From assembly GCA_963848525.1 (NCBI GenBank), contig CAWKDZ010000004.1:94735-158734 (forward strand): DNA of 64,000 nt. The letters run 5' to 3'. Both the position numbers and the translations under genes were made by a program. The notes under the pieces were generated by a model that saw only the letters and a list, made by a program, of their open reading frames with translations, had not been told where the DNA came from and searched no databases. Below, piece after piece: positions 24,872-34,409 of this stretch. The number at the start of each line of letters is the position of its first letter. The stretch's first letter is position 1. The DNA is from JACCTU01 sp963848525. GTDB taxonomy: Bacteria; Actinomycetota; Thermoleophilia; Gaiellales; Gaiellaceae.

Positions 24872-25861
24872 GTGAGCGAGCTCGACCGGATTGCGACGCA
24901 GACTGCGTTCTCGGGGGCGGTGAGGGTCGACAGCGCAGACGAGCTCGTCTACGGCAAGGCGTACGGCCTGGCGAACAGGGCGTGGGAGCTCCCGAACCAG
25001 CTCGACACCCGCTTCGCTCTCGCGAGTGGGACGAAGGGCTTGACCGCGTTGACGGTCGTGAGCCTGATCGAGCAGGGCGCGCTCGAGCTCGCCACGCCGG
25101 CGCGCGCGCTGCTCGGTGACGACCTCCCGCTGATCGGCGACGACGTCACCGTCGAGCACTTGCTCGCCCACCGCTCCGGCATCGGCGACTACTACGACGA
25201 GGACGTCGAGACCGACGTCGACGCGTTCGTGCTGCCGGTGCCCACGCAGCAGCTCGCGACGACGGAGGCCTATCTCGCCGTCCTCGACGGGCATCAGACG
25301 AAGTTCGCGCCCGACGAGCGCTTCTCGTACTGCAACGGCGGCTACGTCGTCCTCGCGCTGCTCGCCGAGCGCGCGAGCGGCGTCCCGTTCCACGAGCTCG
25401 TCGTGCAGCGGGTCTGCGACCCGGCCGGCATGCGCGACACGGCGTTCCTGCGCTCGGACGAGCTCCCCGGCCGGACCGCGCTCGGCTACCTCGAGGTGGA
25501 CGGCGAGTGGCGGACGAACGTCTTCCACCTGCCGGTGCGCGGCAGCGGCGACGGCGGCATCTACTCGACGGTCGCGGACCTCCGTTCGCTGTGGAAGGCG
25601 TTCTTTGCGGGAGCGATCGTCTCGCCGAGCTGGGTGGAGGAGATGGTGCGACCGCGCAGCGATGCCGAGAAGAGGCGCTACGGGCTCGGGTTCTGGCTCG
25701 ATGCGTCGACCGACGTCGTCAACCTCGAGGGGATGGACGCCGGCGTCTCGTTCTACTCGGCCCACGACCCGCAGCGCGACTCGACCTTCACGGTCGTCTC
25801 GAACACGAGCGACGGCGCGTGGCCGCTCGCGCGGTACCTGGCCGAGCACCCTCCGGCATAG
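24872..25861 (+). CDS. Beta-lactamase/penicillin-binding-type serine hydrolase
   Basis: A 329 aa class C-fold hydrolase. The nucleophile motif is SGTK (Ser52, Lys55), the second motif is YCN (Tyr153, Asn155), and the third strand may be GMDAG. There is no signal peptide, so it is likely cytoplasmic and not a resistance enzyme; esterase or peptidase activity is more likely. The start is GTG 24872. The stop is followed ten bases later by the GNAT gene. Confidence 0.82.
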   Translation: MSELDRIATQTAFSGAVRVDSADELVYGKAYGLANRAWELPNQLDTRFALASGTKGLTALTVVSLIEQGALELATPARALLGDDLPLIGDDVTVEHLLAHRSGIGDYYDEDVETDVDAFVLPVPTQQLATTEAYLAVLDGHQTKFAPDERFSYCNGGYVVLALLAERASGVPFHELVVQRVCDPAGMRDTAFLRSDELPGRTALGYLEVDGEWRTNVFHLPVRGSGDGGIYSTVADLRSLWKAFFAGAIVSPSWVEEMVRPRSDAEKRRYGLGFWLDASTDVVNLEGMDAGVSFYSAHDPQRDSTFTVVSNTSDGAWPLARYLAEHPPA

Positions 25862-25871
25862 AGTCCCGGCG

Positions 25872-26462
25872 GTGGCGGTCTTCGACGTGCGGCCCTATCG
25901 CGCGGCCGACGAGCAGGGCTGGGTCAGATGTCGCGCGCTCTCGTTCCTCGGCTCCGCGTACCACGACGACGTCCGCGCGGACAAGGAGCGCTACGAAGGG
26001 CCGTCGATCGAGCTGGTCGCGCACGCCGGGGGCGAGGTCGTCGGCCTGATCGACGTCGAGCTCGAGCGGGAACCGGGCACCGTCTGCTCCGATCGGGAGG
26101 GCCTCGGCGGGATGATCTGGAACGTCGCGACTCACCCGGACCACCAGCGGCGCGGCGTAGCGACCGCGCTGCTCCGCGAGGCCGAGCGGCTCGCTCGCCC
26201 GGAGGGCATCGTGCGGTTCGAAGCCTGGACGAGGGACGACGAGCACGTTCACGCGTGGTACAGGTCGCACGACTTCGAGCAGGTCGACTCGTACCTGCAC
26301 GTCTACGTCGAGCTCGGAGATGGACTCCGCGACCTCTTCCCGGTCACCGAGGGCCTGCGGCCCGTGAAGCTGTTCGCGCACTACGTGGGCGATGAGCGGG
26401 ACGAGATCAGGCGGCGGTTCGCACGCGTCCACGACTGCGTGCTCTTCGAACACAAGTTCTGA
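25872..26462 (+). CDS. GNAT family N-acetyltransferase
   Basis: The protein, 196 aa from GTG 25872, carries the acetyl-CoA motif V-A-T-H-P-D-H-Q-R-R-G-V-A-T (about residues 80-93: IWNVATHPDHQRRGVATALL) and the beta-bulge RFEAWTRDDEHVHAWY that follows. The C-terminal 60 residues extend beyond a minimal GNAT. It would acetylate an amine on a protein or small molecule. It is probably co-transcribed with the preceding hydrolase. Confidence 0.85.
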   Translation: MAVFDVRPYRAADEQGWVRCRALSFLGSAYHDDVRADKERYEGPSIELVAHAGGEVVGLIDVELEREPGTVCSDREGLGGMIWNVATHPDHQRRGVATALLREAERLARPEGIVRFEAWTRDDEHVHAWYRSHDFEQVDSYLHVYVELGDGLRDLFPVTEGLRPVKLFAHYVGDERDEIRRRFARVHDCVLFEHKF

Positions 26463-26482
26463 GTGGTTGACTTAGGCGTTCG

Positions 26483-29053
26483 ATGATCCGCTTCGCACTG
26501 AGCAGCCTGGCAGCACGCAAGTTGCGCACACTGCTGACCGCGCTCGCGATCGTCCTCGGCGTCGCGATGATGAGCGGCAGCTACGTCCTCACCGACACGA
26601 TCGACAGCGCGTTCAACGCGATCTTCGTCGAGTCGTATGCGGGGACGGACGCGGTCGTGACGGGCAAGGAGCCGGGATTCGGCGTCGAGGGCGAGTCGGC
26701 CGAAGCTCCGCCGATCCCGGAAGCAACGCTCGAACGAGTGCGCGCGGTCGAGGGCGTCGAGGTGGCGACCGGCTCGGTCCAGGACTTCCGCACCAAACTG
26801 CTGCGGCCCGACGGCGAGGCGATCGACACGGCCGGCTCGCCGTCGTTCGCGTTCGGCATCGACACGGCCCCGGAGTACGCGCGCTTCAATCCGCTCAACC
26901 TCGTCGAGGGCCGATGGCCCAGTGGAGGCAGCGAAGTCGCGGTCGACGAAGGCGTCGCCGACGACGAGGGCCTGAAGCTCGGTGACCGGGTCGGCGTCGC
27001 GGCGCTCGGGCCGGCGCGGCAGTACGAGATCGTCGGGATCGCCAAGTACGGCGAGCTGAGCTCGCTCGGCAGTGCGACCTTCGCGATCTTCGACGTGCCG
27101 ACGGCGCAGGCGCTCCTCGACAAGGAAGGCCAGCTCGACGCGGTGCAGGTCGCGGCTGCCGAGGGCACCACACCCGAGCAGGTGACGCAGCGGATCCAGG
27201 CCGAGCTCGGCGACGAGTTCACCGTCCGCACAGGCGTCGAGCAGGCGGACGAGCAATCGGGCGAGATCGCCACGTTCACGACGATCATCCGCTACTTCCT
27301 GCTCTCGTTCGCGGGGATCGCGCTCTTCGTCGGCGCGTTCGTGATCTTCAACACGCTGTCGATCACGGTCGCGCAGCGGACGCGCGAGTTCGCGATCGTG
27401 CGGACGCTCGGTGCGTCCCGGCGGCAAGTCCTCCGCTCCGTGATCCTCGAAGCGCTCGTGATCGGTTTGGGCGCTTCCATCGTCGGCCTGTTCGCCGGCC
27501 TCGGGCTCGCCGTCGGGCTGAACGCACTCTTCAGGGCGCTGAACCTCGAGCTGCCGCAGACCGAGACGGTCTTTGCGACGCGCACGATCATCGTCTCGCT
27601 GCTCGTCGGGACGCTCGTCACGCTGGCCGCGGGTCTCTTCCCCGCGATTCGTGCGACCCGGGTGCCTCCGATCTCAGCGGTTCGCGAAGGTGCGACGCTG
27701 CCACGTGGGCGCTTCGCCCGCTTCACGCCGTACATCGCCGGGGCGATCGTCGTGCTCGCCGTGCTGGCGCTCGGCTACGGGACGCTGGTGGACGACGTCG
27801 GCCTCGGCGACCGGTTCGTCCTGCTCGGGCTCGGCGTCCTGGCGCTGTTCGTCGGCGTCGCGATGCTCTCGCCGCGGCTCGTTCGGCCGCTCGCGCGCGT
27901 CGTCGGCATCCCGGCCCGCCGCTTTGGCGGCGTTGCGGGAGACCTGGCCGAGGGCAACGCGCAGCGCAATCCCGGCCGCACGGCCGCGACGGCCGCCGCG
28001 CTGATGATCGGCCTCGCGCTGGTGACGTTCGTCTCGGTGCTCGCGAACGGCATCCGCGTCACCAACAGCGACGCGATCGAGCGCCAGATCCAGTCCGACC
28101 TGATCGTCACGTCGCAGGACGGCTACTCCGAGTTCCCCGCAGCTGCCGGCGGCGCCGTCGCGGACGCCGAGGGCGTCGAGCTGGTCAGCAACGTCCGTCA
28201 GGAGGTCGCGGAGATCGCCGGCTCCGGGGCCAACCTGACCGGCCTGGACGAGAACATCAACGAGGTCTACGACCTGCGCTGGGAAGAGGGCTCCGACGAG
28301 GTGGCCACGCAGCTCGGCGCCGACGGAGCCGTGATCCCGAACAACGTCGCCGAGGACAAGGACCTCGCGATCGGCGACACGCTGACGGTGCGCTCGACGG
28401 ACGACGAGACCAAGGACTTCGTCGTCCGCGGCATCTACGAGGGCAGCCCGTTCTACCCGCTGCTCGGCACGGCGAGCGTCTCGCAGCAGGCGTTCGACGA
28501 CCTGTACGACCGCCCGCGGAACCGCTTCACGCTCGCCAACGTCGCGGGCGACGAGGCGGCGGCGCGGGCGAACGTCGAGAGCGCGCTCGAGACCTTTCCC
28601 GACACGCGTATCTTCACGCGACCGGAGTGGATCGAGAAGGAAGACGACGAGATCCAGCAGTTCCTGCTGCTGCTCTACGTCCTGCTCGCGCTGTCGGTGA
28701 TCATCAGCCTCTTCGGCATGGTCAACACGCTCGCGCTGTCCGTCTTCGAGCGCACGCGCGAGCTGGGGATGCTGCGCGCGGTCGGCATGACGCGGCGCCA
28801 GACGCGGCGCATGATCCGGCACGAGAGCGTGATCACCGCGCTGATCGGCGCGGCGCTCGGGCTACCGCTCGGGATCTTCCTGGCCGCGCTGGTGACGAAC
28901 GCGCTCGGCCAGTACGACCTGCGGTTCGCCCTGCCGGCCGGCCAGCTCGCGGTGCTCGCGATCGTGGCCGTGATCGCGGGGATCCTCGCGGCGATCACCC
29001 CGGCGCGGCGGGCGGCGAAGCTCGACCCGCTCCGCGCGCTTCAGTACGAGTAG
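26483..29053 (+). CDS. FtsX-family ABC transporter permease (two FtsX domains)
   Basis: An 856 aa permease. Residues 1-40 hold the first transmembrane helix with RKLRTLLTALAIVLGVAMM, followed by a large extracytoplasmic MacB-like domain, an FtsX domain of three helices near 275-400 (TREFAIVRTLGASRRQ), a central helix pair, a second periplasmic domain and a second FtsX domain near 725-850 (ERTRELGMLRAVGMTRRQ). Such proteins work with an ABC ATPase, in export of lipids, peptides or lipoproteins. No ATPase gene is next to it here. Confidence 0.9.
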   Translation: MIRFALSSLAARKLRTLLTALAIVLGVAMMSGSYVLTDTIDSAFNAIFVESYAGTDAVVTGKEPGFGVEGESAEAPPIPEATLERVRAVEGVEVATGSVQDFRTKLLRPDGEAIDTAGSPSFAFGIDTAPEYARFNPLNLVEGRWPSGGSEVAVDEGVADDEGLKLGDRVGVAALGPARQYEIVGIAKYGELSSLGSATFAIFDVPTAQALLDKEGQLDAVQVAAAEGTTPEQVTQRIQAELGDEFTVRTGVEQADEQSGEIATFTTIIRYFLLSFAGIALFVGAFVIFNTLSITVAQRTREFAIVRTLGASRRQVLRSVILEALVIGLGASIVGLFAGLGLAVGLNALFRALNLELPQTETVFATRTIIVSLLVGTLVTLAAGLFPAIRATRVPPISAVREGATLPRGRFARFTPYIAGAIVVLAVLALGYGTLVDDVGLGDRFVLLGLGVLALFVGVAMLSPRLVRPLARVVGIPARRFGGVAGDLAEGNAQRNPGRTAATAAALMIGLALVTFVSVLANGIRVTNSDAIERQIQSDLIVTSQDGYSEFPAAAGGAVADAEGVELVSNVRQEVAEIAGSGANLTGLDENINEVYDLRWEEGSDEVATQLGADGAVIPNNVAEDKDLAIGDTLTVRSTDDETKDFVVRGIYEGSPFYPLLGTASVSQQAFDDLYDRPRNRFTLANVAGDEAAARANVESALETFPDTRIFTRPEWIEKEDDEIQQFLLLLYVLLALSVIISLFGMVNTLALSVFERTRELGMLRAVGMTRRQTRRMIRHESVITALIGAALGLPLGIFLAALVTNALGQYDLRFALPAGQLAVLAIVAVIAGILAAITPARRAAKLDPLRALQYE

Positions 29054-29091
29054 ACGGCGCATGCGGCGCTTACCGAAGAGGAGGGGCATCG

Positions 29092-29436
29092 ATGAGAAGC
29101 CGGACGGTGATCGCGTTGGGGTTGGCGGTGTTGATCGGAGCGGGAGTCGGCAGCGCCGCGACTCGAACGATCCTCGTCGGACGGGGCAACATCGCCGAGT
29201 TCCGCGGAACCAAATGGTTCTGTCGGAACGCAGCTCCCGCCGTCTCATGCCAGAGCGGTGATGCTCTGCCGCGAGCGACACTCGGCGTCGACCGGCGCGT
29301 AGTCGCCCTCCGAGTGAACAGCCTCTCGCGCCCTTGTATTCGTCGAATCCTGCGCCCATCGCCGGACCCGAACGATCCGGCGATGAAGCCGTACTGGGAG
29401 TACCTCTACACCTTCAAGGCGTTCCGCTGCCCCTAG
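29092..29436 (+). CDS. Small secreted protein of unknown function
   Basis: A 114 aa protein from ATG 29092 with a signal peptide (about 1-22, cleavage near SAA). The mature part has four cysteines (FCRN, VSCQS, PCIR, FRCP) compatible with two disulfides and a conserved-looking start TILVGRGNIAEFRGTKWFC. I do not recognise a family. It is followed by a methyltransferase gene in the same direction. Confidence 0.6.
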   Translation: MRSRTVIALGLAVLIGAGVGSAATRTILVGRGNIAEFRGTKWFCRNAAPAVSCQSGDALPRATLGVDRRVVALRVNSLSRPCIRRILRPSPDPNDPAMKPYWEYLYTFKAFRCP

Positions 29437-29485
29437 CGAGAGACGAGACCCTCGACCCGGACTCTAGAGCGTTACGGTTTGGCCC

Positions 29486-30304
29486 GTGGAGTCCCGCGGT
29501 TCGTATCGGCTGCGCGAGCACTTCCGAGATGTCGAGGCCGAGCTCGCCCGGCTCGAGGCGCAGGCCGCGTTTCTGTGGCCGAAGGAAGAGGAGGTGCTCG
29601 AGCGGCGAGCGTTTCCGCAGGACGGACGCGTGCTCGAGGTCGGCTGCGGCCCTGGGTTCGTCACCGAACGGCTGATCGCGCTCTCGCGGGACGGATCGAT
29701 CGTCGCCATCGACAACGATCCTGAGATGATCGCGCTCGCGCAGACCCGGTTCGAGGGCCGCGACGCAAACGTCGAGTTCCTCGAAGCGTCCGTTCTCGAG
29801 CTCCCGTTCGCCGACGGGACGTTCGACGCCGCGACCGCTCGGCTCGTCTTCCAACACCTGCCGGACCCGCAGCGTGCGCTCACGGAGCTTCACCGAGTGC
29901 TCCGGCCCGGAGCACGCCTGTTCGTGACCGACATCGACGACGGCTGGGGCCTGCTGCTCGAGCCGGAGCCTCCCTATCTGCAAGAGGTGACGGCTGCCGT
30001 TGCCGGGATGCGGTCCCAGCGCGGCGGGGACCCGCGGATCGGGCGCAGGCTCCCGAGCATGCTTGCGGAGACGGGATTCACCGAGCTCGCGCTCGACGTC
30101 GTCGCGCTGCACACCGCGGTCGACGGCGGCGACAGCGTCACCGAGATCCTCGGGAGCGTCGCAATGCTCGAGCCGGCCGTCGAGGCGGGCCTGATGAGCC
30201 GCGAGACATTCGACGAGCTCAGCGAGTTCGCCGCTCGCTTCGAGCGCGGCGAGATCCGCGTCGACGGCTTGCTCGGCACGCTCGTCGTCTCGGGCGCGGC
30301 CTAG
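29486..30304 (+). CDS. Class I SAM-dependent methyltransferase
   Basis: The 272 aa protein has motif I VLEVGCGPGF (about residues 49-58), AIDNDPEMI as the acidic loop, and LELPFADGTFDAATARLV with VLRPGARLFVTD as motifs post-I to III. It would methylate a small molecule. Start GTG 29486. The gene is followed after eight bases by the hydrolase-cyclase fusion and may form an operon with it. Confidence 0.87.
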   Translation: MESRGSYRLREHFRDVEAELARLEAQAAFLWPKEEEVLERRAFPQDGRVLEVGCGPGFVTERLIALSRDGSIVAIDNDPEMIALAQTRFEGRDANVEFLEASVLELPFADGTFDAATARLVFQHLPDPQRALTELHRVLRPGARLFVTDIDDGWGLLLEPEPPYLQEVTAAVAGMRSQRGGDPRIGRRLPSMLAETGFTELALDVVALHTAVDGGDSVTEILGSVAMLEPAVEAGLMSRETFDELSEFAARFERGEIRVDGLLGTLVVSGAA

Positions 30305-30312
30305 CCAACGAC

Positions 30313-31650
30313 GTGGACGTCCCAGAGACGCTCTACGCTCGGAGCGGCGACGTCAACATCGCATATCAGGTCGTCGGCGAGGGTGAACTCGACCTCGTTT
30401 ACGTGCCGGGCTGGGTCTCGAACGTCGAGTACATGTGGACGTACGCGCCGTTCGCACACTTGCTACGGCGGCTCGCAGCGTTCTCGCGAGTGATCCTCTT
30501 CGACAAGCGTGGTACCGGCCTCTCGGACGCGGTTCCGCTCGACCGCCTACCGACGCTCGAGCAGCGCATGGACGACGTCCGCGCCGTGCTGGACGCGGTG
30601 GGCTCGGAGCGCGCCGCGCTCTTCGGCCACTCGGAAGGCGGCTGCCTGTGCATGCTCTTCGCCGCGACGTACCCAGAGCGAGTCCGGGCGCTGACGATGC
30701 TCGCCGCCTACGCGAAGCGGCTCCGGAGCGACGACTACCCGTGGGCGCCGACGCCGGCGGAGCGAGAGGCCGAGGCACGCGCGCTCGAGGAACGTGGTTG
30801 GGCCGACATCGACCTGGGCTTCTACGCGCCGAGCAAGCGCGGCGATCCGGAGTTCGAGCGCTGGCTCCGCGGCTGGCTCCGCAACGGTGCGAGCCCGCGC
30901 GCGGCCGCTGCACTCCTGCGCATGAACAGTCGGATCGACGTGCGCGAGCTGCTGCCGACGATCGCCGTTCCGACGCTGCTCCTGCATCGCACCGGCGACC
31001 GCGACGTGAACGTCGAGGAGGGGCGTTACATCGCCGGACAGATCCCGGGCGCACGGTTCGTCGAGCTTCCCGGCGACGAGCACGTGATCCCGGCCGGCGA
31101 CGTCGATCGCCTCGCAGACGAGCTCGAGGAGTTCCTGACCGGCTCACGACCGGTGCTCGAGCCTGATCGCGTACTCACCACCGTGTTGTTCACCGACATC
31201 GTCGGCTCGACCGACCGTGCAGCGGCCCTGGGCGACCGTGAGTGGGGGAAGCTGCTCGAGCGGCACCACGAGATCGTCCGTGTCGAGCTCGAGCGCCACC
31301 GCGGCCGCGAGGTCGACACCGCGGGCGACGGCTTCCTCGCCACCTTCGACGGACCAGCCCGCGCAGTGCGCTGCGCGTGCGCGATCCGTGACGCGCTGCG
31401 AGCGCTCGAGCTCGACGTGCGTGCGGGCGTTCACACGGGCGAGGTCCAGCTTCGCGGCGACAGCGTCGCGGGCATCGCGGTCCACACCGGCGCCCGCATC
31501 GCCGCCCTCGGCGGCGCGGGCGAGGTCCTCGTCTCGCGTACCGTGACGGACCTCACCTCCGGCTCGGGGCTTGTCTTCGAGCCGCGCGGCGAGCACGAGC
31601 TGAAAGGAGTGCCAGGACCGTGGCAGGTGTACGCAGTCGTGTCGGCGTGA
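30313..31650 (+). CDS. Alpha/beta-hydrolase fused to class III nucleotidyl cyclase
   Basis: A 445 aa two-domain protein. Residues 1-275 form an alpha/beta hydrolase with nucleophile Ser107 in FGHSEGG, acid in TGDRDVNVEEG and His in GDEHVIP. Residues 285-445 form a cyclase homology domain: metal-binding Asp295 in LFTDIVGST and Asp339 in DTAGDGFLATFDGP. The position that holds the purine-selecting lysine in canonical adenylate cyclases is Asp335, so substrate and activity are uncertain. The protein is likely cytoplasmic and could make a cyclic nucleotide in response to hydrolase-domain ligand binding. Confidence 0.87.
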   Translation: MDVPETLYARSGDVNIAYQVVGEGELDLVYVPGWVSNVEYMWTYAPFAHLLRRLAAFSRVILFDKRGTGLSDAVPLDRLPTLEQRMDDVRAVLDAVGSERAALFGHSEGGCLCMLFAATYPERVRALTMLAAYAKRLRSDDYPWAPTPAEREAEARALEERGWADIDLGFYAPSKRGDPEFERWLRGWLRNGASPRAAAALLRMNSRIDVRELLPTIAVPTLLLHRTGDRDVNVEEGRYIAGQIPGARFVELPGDEHVIPAGDVDRLADELEEFLTGSRPVLEPDRVLTTVLFTDIVGSTDRAAALGDREWGKLLERHHEIVRVELERHRGREVDTAGDGFLATFDGPARAVRCACAIRDALRALELDVRAGVHTGEVQLRGDSVAGIAVHTGARIAALGGAGEVLVSRTVTDLTSGSGLVFEPRGEHELKGVPGPWQVYAVVSA

Positions 31651-32618
31651 GCCTCGTCAGGAGGACTCTGCTCGTTGGTGTGGTCGCGGTCGCAGCCGGC
31701 AGCGGTTCAGCGCCCGCGCAAGAGCGCCTCACGGTGCAGGAGTACCCCGTGCCGGCAGGCTCGCACCCGCACGACGTCGCGCCTGCGCGCGACGGAACCG
31801 TCTGGTACACGGGCCAGCACACAGGTGAGCTCGGCCGGCTCGATCCGCAGACCGGCCGCATCCGCCGCGTGCCGCTCGGTGCGGGGTCGGCACCGCACGG
31901 CGTGATCGTCGGGCCGGACGGTGCGGCGTGGGTCACGGACGGTGGACTGAACGCGATCGTCCGCGTCGACGACCGCACGCACCGCGTGCGCCGGTTTCCG
32001 CTGCCGACGTCGTCGTACGCGAACCTGAACACGGCGACGTTCGACCGCCGCGGCATCCTCTGGTTCACCGGGCAGAGCGGCATCTACGGGCGAGTCGACC
32101 CGCGCACCGGGCGCGTGCGCGTCTGGTCGGCGCCGCGCGGCACCGGGCCGTACGGGATCACGACGACGCCGTCGGGCGAGGTCTACTACGCCTCGCTCGC
32201 CGGCAGCCACATCGCGCGGATCAATACGCGAACGGGCCGGGCGACGGTGATCCAGCCGCCTCGGCGAGGTCAGGGCGCACGGCGCGTCTGGTCCGACTCG
32301 AAGGGCCGGATCTGGGTGAGCGAGTGGAACGCGGGCAGGGTCGCGCGCTACGAGCCGCGGACGCGGCGCTGGCGCGAATGGCGTCTGCCGGGCGGGAGCC
32401 CTCAGCCCTATGCGGTCTACGTGGACAACCGCGACGTCGTCTGGCTGACGGACTTCGGCTCCAACGCGATCGTGCGGTTCGACCCGCGGACGCTTCGGTT
32501 CCGTGTCGTGCGGCTGCCGTCGGCGGGCGCGGCGGTGCGCCAGCTGCTCGGTCGTCCGGGCGAGCTCTGGGGCGCCGAGTCGGGCACCGACAAGCTCGTG
32601 GTCGTCCGGACCGGGTAG
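31647..32618 (+). CDS. Vgb-like (virginiamycin B lyase family) secreted beta-propeller
   Basis: Starts at GTG 31647, overlapping the cyclase stop (GTGA). The 323 aa protein has a signal peptide (about 1-25) and propeller repeats: PHDVAPARDGTVWYTGQ, PHGVIVGPDGAAWVTDGG, GRIWVSEWNAGRVARYEP, RDVVWLTDFGSNAIVRFDP. The repeat W-x-T-D-x-G...I-x-R-x-D matches virginiamycin B lyase-like (streptogramin lyase) propellers. The catalytic residues of Vgb were not confirmed, and extracellular recognition is as likely as lyase activity. Confidence 0.78.
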   Translation: MSLVRRTLLVGVVAVAAGSGSAPAQERLTVQEYPVPAGSHPHDVAPARDGTVWYTGQHTGELGRLDPQTGRIRRVPLGAGSAPHGVIVGPDGAAWVTDGGLNAIVRVDDRTHRVRRFPLPTSSYANLNTATFDRRGILWFTGQSGIYGRVDPRTGRVRVWSAPRGTGPYGITTTPSGEVYYASLAGSHIARINTRTGRATVIQPPRRGQGARRVWSDSKGRIWVSEWNAGRVARYEPRTRRWREWRLPGGSPQPYAVYVDNRDVVWLTDFGSNAIVRFDPRTLRFRVVRLPSAGAAVRQLLGRPGELWGAESGTDKLVVVRTG

Positions 32619-32690
32619 CCGGGCAAATCCGGCCGCGGGCGACCGGCCGTATCTCCAGGCGGACCATCGCGCCGAAGGGGAGGAGCCGTC

Positions 32691-33644
32691 ATGTCAGTCC
32701 GCCGCATCGCATTCGCTGGTGCAGTCCTCGTGCTCGCGCTCGGCTTCGTCACAGCGACGCCGGCTAAGCGGCCGCCGGCGCCCGGCGACAAGCAAGCGCC
32801 GACGACGCCGACGAACCTCACGATCACCGCGAGCTCGTCGACGAGCATCTCGCTCGCCTGGAACGCCTCGACGGACAACTCCTCCAACTGGTGGTACTGC
32901 GTCCAGCGAGACGGCGGCGGCTGCATCCGGGTCGACCCGCCGACGACGACGTTCTCGATGTCGAACCTGATGCCCGACCGCACGACGACGTGGACGGTCT
33001 ACGCGATCGACGCCGCGGGCAACCGCTCGGGCAGCAGCAACGGGGTCATTCACACGACGCCGCCCGACACGACGGCGCCGACCGCGCCGACTCTGACCGC
33101 GACGGCCGTCTACCCGACGCGGGTCTACCTCTCGTGGACGGCTTCGACGGACAGCACGACGCGGGAGCCCTCGTACAGGGTCTTCGTCAACGAAAGCCAG
33201 GTGTGGGATTCGGGCGGCTACAGGTTCTTCCTGGCCCTGCGCCTCTCGCCGTCGACGGCGTACGAGTTCAAGGTCGATGCGCGCGACCAGTTCGGCAACG
33301 TCGCGCAGAGCAACGTGCTCAACATCACGACGCCGCCCAAGACCGACGACGTCGCTCCGTCCCCGACCACCAACCTCGCGCTCGGGTTCCAGAGCACGTC
33401 GGGCGAGGAGGCGTGGCTGACGTGGAACCAGTCGACCGACGACACCGATCCGCAGTCGGCGATCCTCTACGAGGTGTACTTCAACGGCGTGAGGCACGAC
33501 GGCGACGCCGCGATCGGCTCGGGCGGGACGATCGCGTACTGCCGCAACGCGACCGGCGCCGGCCCGACCGAGATCGTGGTACGCGCAGTCGACACCTCCG
33601 GGAACGAGTCCGCCCCGAGCAACGTGGCGCCCTTCGACTGCTGA
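32691..33644 (+). CDS. Secreted protein with three fibronectin type III domains
   Basis: A 317 aa protein with a signal peptide (about 1-25) and three FN3 units: about 37-125 (APTTPTNLTITASSSTSISL and AIDAAGNRS), 128-215 (APTAPTLTATAVYPTRVYL and DQFGNVAQS) and 220-315 (VDTSGNES). Each ends with a conserved A-x-D-x-[AS]-G-N strand. It has no enzyme domain. It is probably a cell-surface adhesion or spacer module. A good GGGGAGGAG ribosome site precedes ATG 32691. Confidence 0.85.
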   Translation: MSVRRIAFAGAVLVLALGFVTATPAKRPPAPGDKQAPTTPTNLTITASSSTSISLAWNASTDNSSNWWYCVQRDGGGCIRVDPPTTTFSMSNLMPDRTTTWTVYAIDAAGNRSGSSNGVIHTTPPDTTAPTAPTLTATAVYPTRVYLSWTASTDSTTREPSYRVFVNESQVWDSGGYRFFLALRLSPSTAYEFKVDARDQFGNVAQSNVLNITTPPKTDDVAPSPTTNLALGFQSTSGEEAWLTWNQSTDDTDPQSAILYEVYFNGVRHDGDAAIGSGGTIAYCRNATGAGPTEIVVRAVDTSGNESAPSNVAPFDC

Positions 33645-33650
33645 CAGGCG

Positions 33651-34409
33651 CTAGGCGCGCCCGCGTGCCGCCCAGGCGTACGCCGTGAGCGTGAACGGCG
33701 GCTCCGGCAGCACGCGCCGGCAGCGCTCGCGAAGCTCTGCCAGCTGGTGTTCGCCGAGCGACTGCGCGTACGCGCCAGCCGGGCCGACGCCGAGCGTGTA
33801 GGGCTGCCACCACTCCTCGAACGTCTCGTACTCGCGGGTCGACGAGAGCTCGGACTCCTCGACGTCGTGAAGGCCCGCCGCCGCGAAGAGCTCGACGAGG
33901 TGGCCCGCCCGCGCCCCGGCCAGGTGCGACTCGTCCTCTACTTCATGGTCGAGCTCGTGCGCCGCCTGCCAGAACGGGGAGATCGGCGCCCGCCCGCCGG
34001 CGAGGTCCCATACGCACGCTGCGACCACGCCGCCCGGTCGCGTGACCCGCGTCATCTCGGCGAGCCCGGCGACGGGGTCGGCCATGAAATGGACGACGAG
34101 CTGCGCCAGCGCCGCGTCGAAGGCGCCTTCCTCGAAGGGGAGGTCTTCTGCGGGCGCTATGCGCACGTCGACGCCCGGGTGCCGCGCGCGCGCCGCCTCG
34201 ACGAACGGCTCGGAAGGGTCGGCGGCTGCGACGGCATCCGCCCCGAGGCGCCGCTCGAGCTCGGCGAGCAGCGCCCCGGGCCCGCAGCCGACGTCGACCG
34301 CACGCTGGCCCGCCTCGACGCCCGCGAGGTCGGCGAGCTGCGCCGACAGCTGCGTCGAGTACCGCCCCATGAACTTGTCGTAGGCGTCGGCGGCGACGTT
34401 GAAGGTCAT
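33651..34409 (-). CDS. Class I SAM methyltransferase (methyltransferase 11 type)
   Basis: Start ATG 34409 overlaps the stop of the upstream gene (ATGA). The protein is 252 aa with AVDVGCGPGALLAELERR (motif I, about residues 37-54), AADPSEPFV, EDLPFEEGAFDAALAQLVVHF and MTRVTRPGGVVAACVWD. It likely methylates a small molecule or lipid. It is translationally coupled to the PNPOx-like gene. Confidence 0.87.
   Translation of the reverse strand: MTFNVAADAYDKFMGRYSTQLSAQLADLAGVEAGQRAVDVGCGPGALLAELERRLGADAVAAADPSEPFVEAARARHPGVDVRIAPAEDLPFEEGAFDAALAQLVVHFMADPVAGLAEMTRVTRPGGVVAACVWDLAGGRAPISPFWQAAHELDHEVEDESHLAGARAGHLVELFAAAGLHDVEESELSSTREYETFEEWWQPYTLGVGPAGAYAQSLGEHQLAELRERCRRVLPEPPFTLTAYAWAARGRA

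Noticed and set aside
24794..25849. Reverse ORF opposite the beta-lactamase-like gene
   Set aside because: Shadow frame; no motif, and the forward gene has SxxK and YxN.
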